NCBI GenBank assembly: GCA_035646395.1
Contig: DASRPK010000055.1
Span: 1 to 15,827 of the forward strand
DNA: 15,827 nt
From: JABWBJ01 sp035646395
GTDB lineage: Bacteria; Gemmatimonadota; Gemmatimonadetes; Gemmatimonadales; Gemmatimonadaceae
Direction of reading: 5' to 3'
The notes beneath the pieces are model-generated. The model was not told where the DNA came from and searched no databases. It worked only from the letters and a program-made list of their open reading frames with translations. Below, piece by piece: positions 9,938 through 15,827 of this stretch (position 1 is its first letter; every line of letters starts with the position of its first letter). The translations under genes were made by a program, and so were the position numbers.

Positions 9938-10666
9938 TTACTGACCTCCCGTTACAAGCATGTAGAGCCCGAGCGCGAGAAGGAGAACACTGACAATCTT
10001 GCGGAAGACGTGCTGAGGAAGGCGCTCGAGGACCGGCGTCCCTATAGTCGTGCCTAACACAACCCCACCAGTCGCTGCCAGCACGAAAGGCCAGAGTCGC
10101 ATGATCTCCTCCCATTCCCCTATGAGATAGACGGGTAACCTCCCTGCGTCCACGAACAGGGCAATGGCTGTAGCCGTCGCCACAAAGGCTTCCTTGGGGA
10201 CGTGGAATCCCAACATCGCTGCCGAACGGATGCCGCCCTGGTTGCCGACCAGGCCCCCGAGGACGCCGGAAAGTGCGCCGGCTATCCACGCCGCTCGGCG
10301 ATCCCATCTGACGCGTTGCATCCAGCCCGAAAGTTCGGAAGCGCCGGCGACGAGCAGCAGAACGCCAAATACCGTTGCAAGCGCCCTGCTCGAAACCCAG
10401 GCGTGCAACAAAGCCCCAACGAGACCACCCAGGCCGCTCGCAATACCGAAACCAAGGAGGACGCGGCGGTCTACGTGCCTCCGAAGCATCCAGAAACGCT
10501 GCGCAGTCCCGATGAAATGAGGCACCGCGATCGCGGCGACAGCGAGCTTCGTCCCGGTCTCGAGGGCCAGGACTGGTGTTAGCAGGCTGCCGACGCCAAA
10601 CCCGGTGACAGCGGCGATGGCGCCGGACAGGACGGCAACCGAAGTAAGGAAGAAGCCAAAGAGCAT
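9938..10666 (-). CDS. TSUP (TauE/SafE) family membrane permease
   Basis: This 242-residue hydrophobic protein has about seven to eight membrane segments in two similar halves. The first half opens with LSGAIAAVTGFGVGSLLTPVL and the second with IAGALSGVLGGLVGNQGG. The Gly-rich Gx(F/L)G near the start of each half is typical of the 4-toluene sulfonate uptake / TauE/SafE family, members of which export or import sulfite, sulfonates or other organic anions across the inner membrane. The substrate cannot be read from the sequence. The ATG at 10666 has no strong Shine-Dalgarno. The gene follows crcB by 83 bp on the same strand. Copy A of the 36-bp direct repeat lies just after its stop. Confidence 0.88.
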   Translation of the reverse strand: MLFGFFLTSVAVLSGAIAAVTGFGVGSLLTPVLALETGTKLAVAAIAVPHFIGTAQRFWMLRRHVDRRVLLGFGIASGLGGLVGALLHAWVSSRALATVFGVLLLVAGASELSGWMQRVRWDRRAAWIAGALSGVLGGLVGNQGGIRSAAMLGFHVPKEAFVATATAIALFVDAGRLPVYLIGEWEEIMRLWPFVLAATGGVVLGTTIGTPVLERLPQHVFRKIVSVLLLALGLYMLVTGGQ

Positions 10667-10749
10667 CTGGGAGTCGGGGTGTGGAGATAGCGACGCCCCG
10701 ACCGCCCGGCCGCTACTCCCCGTCTGTCAATTGCCCGCCATGTTCGACG

Positions 10750-11130
10750 TCAAGCCGCAACGAGTGCCAGCCGGTAACCGATCCAGAGGGCAGCCAGACC
10801 AAGTGCAACGTGGGCAAGGACGTTCGTGGCGGCACTGATCCACAGGTGTTCGCGAGCGAGGAAGAATGTCTCGTAGGCGAATGCGGAATACGTGGTGTAG
10901 CCACCCAGGAACCCGGTGATCAGAAACAATCGGGTCGATGGCGAGAAAACGTGCGTCAGCTCCGCGACGCCGGCGACGACGCCGATAGCGAGACAGCCAG
11001 AGACGTTCACTACCAGCGTTGCGAACGGGAAGCGTGGCGCACCACTCGCATGGAGCACCAGCCCGCCAACCAGGTAACGTGCGACGGATCCGAGGAAACC
11101 GCCGCTGCCGACCAACAGAAGGTTGCGCAA
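10750..11130 (-). CDS. crcB: CrcB/Fluc fluoride ion channel
   Basis: This small 126-residue membrane protein has four predicted helices and works as a dual-topology dimer that lets fluoride leave the cell. Family motifs in order are LVGSGGFLGSVARYLVGG at the N-terminus, PFATLVVNVSGCLAIG with the conserved Asn, and ITGFLGGYTTYSAFAYE with the conserved TT-S-F/E pattern. One gene encodes the whole channel, as in homodimeric Fluc. The start is TTG at 11130: it aligns with the family N-terminus, and there is no ATG or GTG upstream before the in-frame stop. No fluoride riboswitch is visible ahead of it. It probably lies with the downstream permease in one transcript. Confidence 0.95.
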   Translation of the reverse strand: MRNLLLVGSGGFLGSVARYLVGGLVLHASGAPRFPFATLVVNVSGCLAIGVVAGVAELTHVFSPSTRLFLITGFLGGYTTYSAFAYETFFLAREHLWISAATNVLAHVALGLAALWIGYRLALVAA

Positions 11131-11452
11131 AGGACGATGAAGGGTGTGCGTAGAGCTGAGGCTTGTCGGACTGCGAGGGTCGGGTCAAATCATGCGATCC
11201 CTGTCGATGTGCCGCAAGCGAACGGCCTTCGACGCGGAACTCGGCGTTCATGGTCCAGAAGTTTGGCACCGCGCGCGTTGATGCTGCCTTTGGACCGATA
11301 ACGGCGGTGGTTCCTAACGATAGGCACGCTGGGGCTCATCGCGATCGCGCGCGAGCCCCGCGTGCTCCGGTCGTGAACCCGTACCACGCCGTCCGTTTTC
11401 TTCGGGGACCACGGCTTCAGGAGCGAGGTCGATCACGACGCGTTGTTCGCCG
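11131..11452. other. Gap between the histidine kinase and crcB
   Basis: This 322 bp holds no convincing gene. Frames on both strands exist, but all have Arg-rich, low-complexity translations and no recognisable motif. It should hold the crcB promoter. A near-palindrome CCTAACGATAGG (11313-11324) includes the only intergenic copy of the CCTAACG motif. I searched for the fluoride riboswitch core and saw none. Confidence 0.6.
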
Positions 11453-12883
11453 TCATCGCGCTGCCTGAGCCGCAAAGAGCCAGAGGGTGAAGGCCGTTCC
11501 ACGCCCCGGCGCGCTCTCTACCGTGATCTCGCCAGTCTGGAGTTCCGCCAGCATTTGCGCGATGGCCAGACCCAGCCCTGCGCCGCCGTGCTCCCTGCTG
11601 CGCGAAGGCTCGACCCGGTAAAAGCGGTCGAAGAGCCGCGGCAAGTGCTCCGCCCGGATGCCGTCCCCCGAATCGCGAACGGTCACCCCGATCTTTCCGT
11701 CGTTTCGGACAATGTCGAAGCTCACCTCACCCGCGCCGGCATGCCGGACTGCATTTGACGCGAGATTCAGCAGAATCTGCCGGGTGTACGCCGGATCGCC
11801 TAACGCCTCACCATCGGCCGTCGGCATCCGCCGGACGGTCAACGGCCGCTCCGCGGCCATCAGCTGCGTGATTTCGCTGACGTCATCGATGATCGCCGCC
11901 AGCCCGAACGGGTGGCGCGCCACGGTGAGCTCACGGTTTTCACCGCGCGCCAGCAGCAACAGATCGTCAATCATCCGAACGGTCCATTCGACTTCGGTGC
12001 CAACCGCCGCCAACGCCTCCCTGACTTCGGCCGGCGAGCGCCGGTCGTCAAGCGCCCATTGCACCTGCGCCCGAACGTGCGTCAGTGGCGTCCGCAGCTC
12101 GTGACTGGCGTCGGCGGTGAATGCCGCGAGCGCGTTCTGGGTTCGCTGGACCCGCTCGATGAGCCGATTGATCGTTTCAGCGATATCGGTCACTTCAGCG
12201 ATGCCGGTCGGCTCCCCGATACGGCGGCTGAGGTCATCGGGTCCGATGTCGAGCGTCTGTCGCCGGACGGCTTCGAGCGGTTCGATGGCACGAGCCACCG
12301 CGTGCTGTGTCGCCCGGCGCGACATGACTGCGGCCACGGGGAGGAACAGGAGAGCGGCGAGGCTCAGCGCGATCACCGCCAGCACGTTAGGCAGCCGGTC
12401 CTCGGCGACGAAAAGATCGAAATCGCCGGCATTTCGGTGCAGTACCCGGTAACGCCAGCCCTGATCGTCCAGCGCACTCACTATGGCCGCTTGAACGTCG
12501 GCGGGGGTCGAGGAGCCGGCCGCCCCCTCGATACGCCGCGCCGGCGTGTTCGGCGAGAGATAATACACCACCGGCATCCCGTCCTGAGCAGGCTTCGTTC
12601 GCGTTATGACGAAGCGGGCGCCGACCCCGACGAGTTGCGTAGCGAGCATGTCCGGTGCGACCGTCGTTCGCGCGCCTCCCGGATCGGCATACATGCCGAG
12701 GAGCGCCTGGATCCCGTCGGCCACGCGGCCGAGCGATCGCGTGATGAGGACTTCACTGAAGAGTGCGAACGTCACGACGACGAGGGCGGCGTAGGCCACC
12801 AGCGTCGTCCACGTAAGTCGCGCGAACCGACGGACGAGCGTGGCGGAGAGACTCGCCTCACGTCCTGAACTGCGCGGGGTCAT
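11453..12883 (-). CDS. Membrane sensor histidine kinase
   Basis: This is a classical transmembrane sensor kinase of 476 residues. A first membrane segment (about 24-47) and a second (about 165-188) bracket a roughly 115-residue extracytoplasmic sensor region without a recognised fold. A HAMP linker follows (about 190-245, with the conserved EPLEAVR). HisKA carries FTADASHELRTPLT, with the phospho-acceptor H261. The ATPase domain has the N-box LLNLASNAVRHA (N373/N377), DSGDGI (404-409), LFDRFYRV and GGAGLGLAIA (433-442). All catalytic motifs are intact. The start overlaps the response regulator stop by the ATGA arrangement, so the two are co-translated and form a cognate pair. The stimulus is unknown; the lipoprotein just upstream may be a target or an accessory sensor. 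Confidence 0.95.
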   Translation of the reverse strand: MTPRSSGREASLSATLVRRFARLTWTTLVAYAALVVVTFALFSEVLITRSLGRVADGIQALLGMYADPGGARTTVAPDMLATQLVGVGARFVITRTKPAQDGMPVVYYLSPNTPARRIEGAAGSSTPADVQAAIVSALDDQGWRYRVLHRNAGDFDLFVAEDRLPNVLAVIALSLAALLFLPVAAVMSRRATQHAVARAIEPLEAVRRQTLDIGPDDLSRRIGEPTGIAEVTDIAETINRLIERVQRTQNALAAFTADASHELRTPLTHVRAQVQWALDDRRSPAEVREALAAVGTEVEWTVRMIDDLLLLARGENRELTVARHPFGLAAIIDDVSEITQLMAAERPLTVRRMPTADGEALGDPAYTRQILLNLASNAVRHAGAGEVSFDIVRNDGKIGVTVRDSGDGIRAEHLPRLFDRFYRVEPSRSREHGGAGLGLAIAQMLAELQTGEITVESAPGRGTAFTLWLFAAQAAR

Positions 12884-13566
12884 GTGCCCACCCGCGGTCC
12901 ATCCAGTCGGTATCCCACGCCGCGAACGGTGACCAGCTCCGTCCCGTCGGGGAGGTCGCCGAATTTGCGGCGCAAGTACGTGATGTACACGTCCACAACG
13001 TTCGTGTTGGAATCAAACTGGTAATTCCAGACCGCTTCGGCGATTCGTGCCCGTGAGAGGGTTCGACCGGCGTTTCGCATCAGAAACTCCAGGAGCCCGA
13101 ACTCGCGCGGCGTAAGATCAACCAGGCGATCGCCCGAAGTAACGCGCCGTGTAAGCGGATCGAGAGTTATGTGCCCGACCCGCAGCGTGGGATCCTCGAC
13201 CCGCATCCGAGACCGCCTGACGAGTGCCTGGACCCGCGCCATCAGCTCGGCCAGGTCGAATGGCTTGCCCAGATAGTCATCGGCGCCGCGCTCGAGACCA
13301 TGCACGCGATGCGACGCTTCGTTGCGCGCGGTGACGAGGAGGATCGGGGTGGCTAGCCCGCGGCCCCGCAATTCGTCGAGTACCTGGAGACCATTACGGC
13401 CAGGGAGCATCACGTCGAGCACGATGCAGTCATAAGTGGCAGCGAAAGCCGCCTCGAGCCCTTCATCGCCCGAGGCGGCCTCGTCGACCGTGTATCCCTC
13501 CTCCCGAAACGCCTTGCGAAGGAACCCGCGGAGATTCCGGTCGTCCTCGACGATCAGGAGTCGCAT
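12880..13566 (-). CDS. OmpR/PhoB-family response regulator
   Basis: This is a DNA-binding response regulator of 228 residues counted from the ATG at 13566, where the receiver domain begins (MRLLIVEDD). The receiver has the acidic pair E7/D8-D9, phospho-acceptor D51 (LDVMLPG), the T79 switch (LVTAR) and K101 (LGKPF). The C-terminal winged helix (about 125-225) shows the usual LTPREFGLLEFLMRNAG, VDVYITYLRRKF and TVRGVGYRL. An in-frame ATG at 13614 would add 16 residues of no family similarity and is less likely. It is encoded upstream of and overlapping its kinase, and 115 bp after the lipoprotein gene. A perfect 12-nt palindrome lies in that gap and could be an autoregulatory site. Confidence 0.95.
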   Translation of the reverse strand: MRLLIVEDDRNLRGFLRKAFREEGYTVDEAASGDEGLEAAFAATYDCIVLDVMLPGRNGLQVLDELRGRGLATPILLVTARNEASHRVHGLERGADDYLGKPFDLAELMARVQALVRRSRMRVEDPTLRVGHITLDPLTRRVTSGDRLVDLTPREFGLLEFLMRNAGRTLSRARIAEAVWNYQFDSNTNVVDVYITYLRRKFGDLPDGTELVTVRGVGYRLDGPRVGT

Positions 13567-13633
13567 GCACGCAGCCTGGTCATCGGCCCATCCGTTGCCT
13601 GCCCTGTTTGTCAACCATCGTCAAGCGACGCCT

Positions 13634-13645
13634 CGAGAGCTCTCG
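13634..13645. promoter_or_regulatory. Perfect palindrome upstream of the response regulator
   Basis: CGAGAGCTCTCG is a 12-nt perfect palindrome 68 bp upstream of the regulator ATG. Its half-sites resemble those of the inverted repeat TGAGAG-AA-CTCTCA in front of the lipoprotein gene. It could be an operator or a small hairpin; function is inferred only. Confidence 0.35.
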
Positions 13646-13681
13646 CGATATATGTCGATTGCGAGCAATGTCGTCCACCAG

Positions 13682-14059
13682 TTACGGCGTTGCGCGGCCG
13701 GGTCCGAGCAGGGGACAAAGGAAGTAATGATCCGTAGCATCCTGAATGCCGTTGCCGTTCGTATCCTCCCACCAGCGTCCGCCCAGGTAGCCGGGATCTC
13801 CGGGACCGTATTGCGTCTGTCCGTTTGCGATGAGCTGGAACGGGCCGTTCATCGGAAGCGGATCCTGCGCGACGAACGTGTCATAGTAGAGGCGCTGACT
13901 CGTCACAAAGACGACGCCTCCTGAAGCGGCCCTGCCACCTTTGGCAGTGACCCCTGCTGCTGCCTCATCAATTGGGAGATGTCGTGGTCCGGTTGCGCGA
14001 TCCGCCGAGCACGCGGCGACGGCGGTGACCAGTAACGCGAGCGAGATTCGTTGAAACAT
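13682..14059 (-). CDS. Predicted small lipoprotein with a DxNxNGxxD calcium-type loop
   Basis: This 125-residue protein has a lipoprotein signal peptide: a short basic start (MFQR), the hydrophobic stretch ISLALLVTAVAA and the lipobox VAAC with C17. The mature protein is about 109 residues, so it should be anchored in the envelope. Two features stand out. The segment QRLYYDTFVAQDPLPMNGPF is followed by GRWWEDTNGNGIQDATDHY, whose DTNGNGIQD (99-107) matches the calcium-binding loop of EF-hand/dockerin-like repeats. There is a single further Cys (C115). I do not recognise the family. A good Shine-Dalgarno (GGAGG, 7 nt from the ATG) is unusual in this window and suggests strong expression. It sits directly upstream of the two-component genes on the same strand, so it may be a sensor accessory or a regulated envelope protein. 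Confidence 0.8.
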   Translation of the reverse strand: MFQRISLALLVTAVAACSADRATGPRHLPIDEAAAGVTAKGGRAASGGVVFVTSQRLYYDTFVAQDPLPMNGPFQLIANGQTQYGPGDPGYLGGRWWEDTNGNGIQDATDHYFLCPLLGPGRATP

Positions 14060-14066
14060 GACTCCG

Positions 14067-14071
14067 CCTCC
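14067..14071 (-). promoter_or_regulatory. Ribosome binding site of the lipoprotein gene
   Basis: GGAGG on the minus strand, 7 nt from the ATG, is the only near-consensus Shine-Dalgarno I see in the window. It supports the chosen start at 14059. Confidence 0.75.
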
Positions 14072-14145
14072 AAGAGTGTGCGATTGGGTCCGAACATCAT
14101 CCTCGGAGTGGATACTGACGGCGCTTTCGTGTCTTTCGACTTTAT

Positions 14146-14159
14146 TGAGAGAACTCTCA
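14146..14159. promoter_or_regulatory. Inverted repeat TGAGAG-AA-CTCTCA upstream of the lipoprotein gene
   Basis: There are perfect 6-nt arms with a 2-nt spacer, 87 bp upstream of the ATG, in the 261-bp spacer that must contain the lipoprotein promoter. The half-sites match the palindrome upstream of the response regulator except at the outer base. On the minus strand a further TGAGA lies 11 nt upstream of the left arm, one helical turn away. It is a candidate operator, inferred only. Confidence 0.4.
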
Positions 14160-14319
14160 CGATCTTCTCAGACCCGCACTGTCCGCGCGGCGCAATTACG
14201 CCCGCGAGTCGCGCCCCCTGGAGGTCACCGTCCCCGGCGTAACGATGACAGAAGCAAATCCCGGCGCGAGGGCATTGTTACGGCGTGCTCTGGTAGCCTA
14301 TGAAGCCCAGGCTCCAGGC

Positions 14320-14355
14320 CCTACGCCCTTTTTTGCACCCGCCTAACGAGCCAGG
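14320..14355. repeat. 36-bp direct repeat, copy B (3' end of the ABC permease gene)
   Basis: This contains the last ten codons and TAG stop of the permease gene. It matches copy A (9884-9919) at 34 of 36 positions in the same orientation, 4,436 bp away. Copy B carries a GCCTAACG motif where copy A has GCCTCACG. Confidence 0.9.
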
Positions 14356-15145
14356 CCAGAATGACCAGCGCGCCCGAGACCGCAATCATCGACGGTCCTG
14401 TGGGCAGGTCGAATCGAATCGACAGTGCAAACCCCACCATCGCGGCCAGGAGGGCAGAGCCTAGCGAGAAGACGAACGTCGAGGCCATGCCGCCCGCCAG
14501 CAACAGGCCCGTCACCGCGGGAAGGACCAGGAAGTTGAACACGAGCAGCACGCCTGCGAATTGCATCGAGATCGAGATCACGACGCCGAGCACCAGGTAG
14601 AATCCCAGGTCCCACAGGTCGACGTGGTAGCCCAGCGTCCGCGCCGTGTCACGGTCGAATGACGTGAACAGCAGTTCCTTCTGGAAGGCGAACAAGGCGA
14701 CCAGCACGGGTGTGCAAACGACGAGCAACTCGAGCGTGTCGCTGTTGGTGATGCCAAGGATGTTGCCTTCGAGGAAGATGTCATGCGCTTCGCCGACGGC
14801 CGCCTTCGCGATGAGCAGGATACCCGCGGCCGCGGCAACGGCGTACCAGACACCGATCCTCGCGTCAGGCGGGACCGGCCCCCGGAGCGGCCTGGCGAAA
14901 AACATCACGCTGCCGAGCGTTGCGGCCAGGGATAACGCTTCCGGGTGCGACGCCAGTGCAGTCGCAATGCCATGACCCGCCAGCCAGAAGGCGAGCGCGA
15001 TGCCGGCTGACGATACCTGCGCCAGCGCGGCACCGACGAACACGATCCGTCGCAGCACCACGTACACGCCCAGCACCGCGCAGGTGACGGCAATGATCAA
15101 TGACCCGTACAGTGCCTCGCGGAACAGGAGGACCGCTTCAAGCAT
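14321..15145 (-). CDS. Metal ABC transporter permease (ZnuB/MntB type)
   Basis: This is the inner-membrane channel subunit of an ABC-3 family importer for zinc, manganese or iron. Its 274 residues form about eight to nine membrane segments. Family landmarks are GVYVVLRRIVFVGAALAQVSSAGIALAF near the N-terminus, IFLEGNILGITNSD, SFDRDTARTLGY (the cytoplasmic loop that contacts the ATPase), FAGVLLVFNFLVLPA and the late DLPTGPSMI. The usual ALSH/ALAH is ALAQ here, so a His often found in the family is Gln. The metal cannot be told from the sequence. The ATG lies 5 nt inside the end of the ATPase gene, so the two are coupled. The 3' end is part of the 36-bp direct repeat. Confidence 0.93.
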   Translation of the reverse strand: MLEAVLLFREALYGSLIIAVTCAVLGVYVVLRRIVFVGAALAQVSSAGIALAFWLAGHGIATALASHPEALSLAATLGSVMFFARPLRGPVPPDARIGVWYAVAAAAGILLIAKAAVGEAHDIFLEGNILGITNSDTLELLVVCTPVLVALFAFQKELLFTSFDRDTARTLGYHVDLWDLGFYLVLGVVISISMQFAGVLLVFNFLVLPAVTGLLLAGGMASTFVFSLGSALLAAMVGFALSIRFDLPTGPSMIAVSGALVILAWLVRRVQKRA

Positions 15146-15827
15146 GCCGGTGTTCTCCGGTCTGCTGGCGCTTGGCGAGCACGATGCGATGCCCCTCGAA
15201 CGAGCTCACCTCGACCGGGATTCCATACATGGCGCTCAACGCCTGCTGCGTCATGACCTCTTCGACAAAGCCGACGACGTATCCACCCTCGTGCACCAGC
15301 GCGATCCGCTCCACATAGTTCGCCACTTCATTCAGGGCATGGCTGACCATCACCACCGTCAACCCGGTACGTTCGTGCAGGTCACGGACGAGGCCCAGGA
15401 TCTGCGTTGTGGCAACGAGATCCATCCCGTTCGTCGGTTCGTCGAGCACCAGCACGTTAGGCTCGCCGACCAGTGCCCGGGCAATCAACGTGCGCTGGCG
15501 TTGTCCGCCGGACAGTGCATTGAGTGGCCGGTCGGCGAGATGCGAAATGCCCACGCGTTCGAGCGCCTTCCGGGCAAGCTCGCGATCAGTGGCACTCGGC
15601 CGCCGTCCAAGCCCGATCCGGTCGTACCGGCCCATCAACACGACTTCGAGCACGTGCAAGGGAAAGAGCGTATCGACGACGTCCCGCTGGGGGACATACC
15701 CGAACCGCAGGCCGGGCGCGACCGTGACCGTGCCCCCCATCGGCCTCAGGGAACCGAGGAAGGTCTTCAGGATCGTGGTTTTTCCCGACCCGTTCGGGCC
15801 CACGATCCCGAGGAAGTCGCCGTCCAG
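15138..15827 (-). CDS. Metal ABC transporter ATP-binding protein (ZnuC/MntA type), N-terminus outside window
   Basis: This is the nucleotide-binding subunit that powers the permease encoded just after it. The visible 229 residues begin at LDGDFLGIVGPNGSGKTT, so Walker A is complete, but roughly the first 30 residues lie beyond the right edge. The GTG inside GIVGPNG is not the start. Further motifs are the Q-loop GYVPQRD, signature LSGGQRQR, Walker B VLVLDEPTNGMD and the switch histidine in VSHALNE. The C-terminus ends in HRHA. Manganese/zinc-type subunits share these features and the permease partner. A substrate-binding protein would be expected to the right, outside the window. Confidence 0.95.
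   Translation of the reverse strand: MDGDFLGIVGPNGSGKTTILKTFLGSLRPMGGTVTVAPGLRFGYVPQRDVVDTLFPLHVLEVVLMGRYDRIGLGRRPSATDRELARKALERVGISHLADRPLNALSGGQRQRTLIARALVGEPNVLVLDEPTNGMDLVATTQILGLVRDLHERTGLTVVMVSHALNEVANYVERIALVHEGGYVVGFVEEVMTQQALSAMYGIPVEVSSFEGHRIVLAKRQQTGEHRHA

Noticed and set aside
9885..10307. Minus-strand frame ending in the same ten residues as the ABC permease
   Set aside because: Apart from the last residues it is an out-of-frame reading of the TauE/SafE gene. Only the 36-bp repeat is meaningful, and it is reported as such.
11185..11215. tRNA T-arm-like stretch (GGGTCAAATC)
   Set aside because: No anticodon arm, acceptor stem or other tRNA elements can be built around it.
11131..11452. 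Fluoride riboswitch or small gene ahead of crcB
   Set aside because: The conserved core of the crcB RNA motif is not visible on the minus strand, and the open frames have no recognisable content.
11912..12868. Long plus-strand open frame (318 codons) opposite the histidine kinase
   Set aside because: It is antisense to a kinase with all motifs intact; the translation is Arg-rich and unrecognisable.

Overview
The window is GC-rich (about 63% by eye) and densely coding, and 12 of its 14 genes are on the minus strand. Shine-Dalgarno sequences are mostly weak, and GTG or TTG starts occur. The gene content is that of a free-living heterotroph. The envelope lipoprotein, codon use and abundant 7-nt tandem repeats would fit a Gemmatimonadota-like soil bacterium. 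That placement is a guess from general familiarity; no marker gene here proves it.

Layout, left to right. uvrA (excision repair) is on the minus strand at 34-2952. Next comes a 388-bp divergent spacer with a large hairpin, then a plus-strand pair: a PP2C-type protein phosphatase (3341-4150) and an overlapping 57-codon unknown gene (4150-4323). A convergent hairpin region separates these from a minus-strand central-metabolism block, transcribed right to left: maeB (malic enzyme fused to a phosphotransacetylase-like domain), pckA (ATP-type PEP carboxykinase, only 18 bp after maeB), then an HD-domain phosphohydrolase. Further right, still on the minus strand and in transcription order, are a small lipoprotein, an OmpR-type response regulator, its histidine kinase, a fluoride channel (crcB/fluC) and a TauE/SafE-type permease. 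At the right edge is the end of a Zn/Mn-type ABC transporter: the ATPase, cut by the window edge, and the permease.

How the genes work together. MaeB and PckA together draw C4 acids from the TCA cycle to pyruvate and PEP, so the block looks gluconeogenic/anaplerotic. The lipoprotein, regulator and kinase read as one signalling unit. CrcB, the TauE/SafE permease and the metal ABC transporter are ion-handling genes.

Four signals are not explained by the genes. (1) The octamer GCCTAACG occurs 10 times where about 0.6 is expected by base composition, on both strands and in all reading frames, including rare TTA codons. (2) Heptanucleotide tandem arrays of several unrelated unit families sit at gene starts and ends, and one lies in frame inside uvrA. 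They are seen only in the left 10 kb. (3) A 36-bp direct repeat (34/36 identical, both differences synonymous) flanks the 4.4-kb block from the TauE/SafE gene to the lipoprotein. One copy is the 3' end of the ABC permease gene, which looks like an old integration or duplication scar. (4) UvrA has lost one cysteine of its first zinc finger, at a site that carries a CCTAACG motif.
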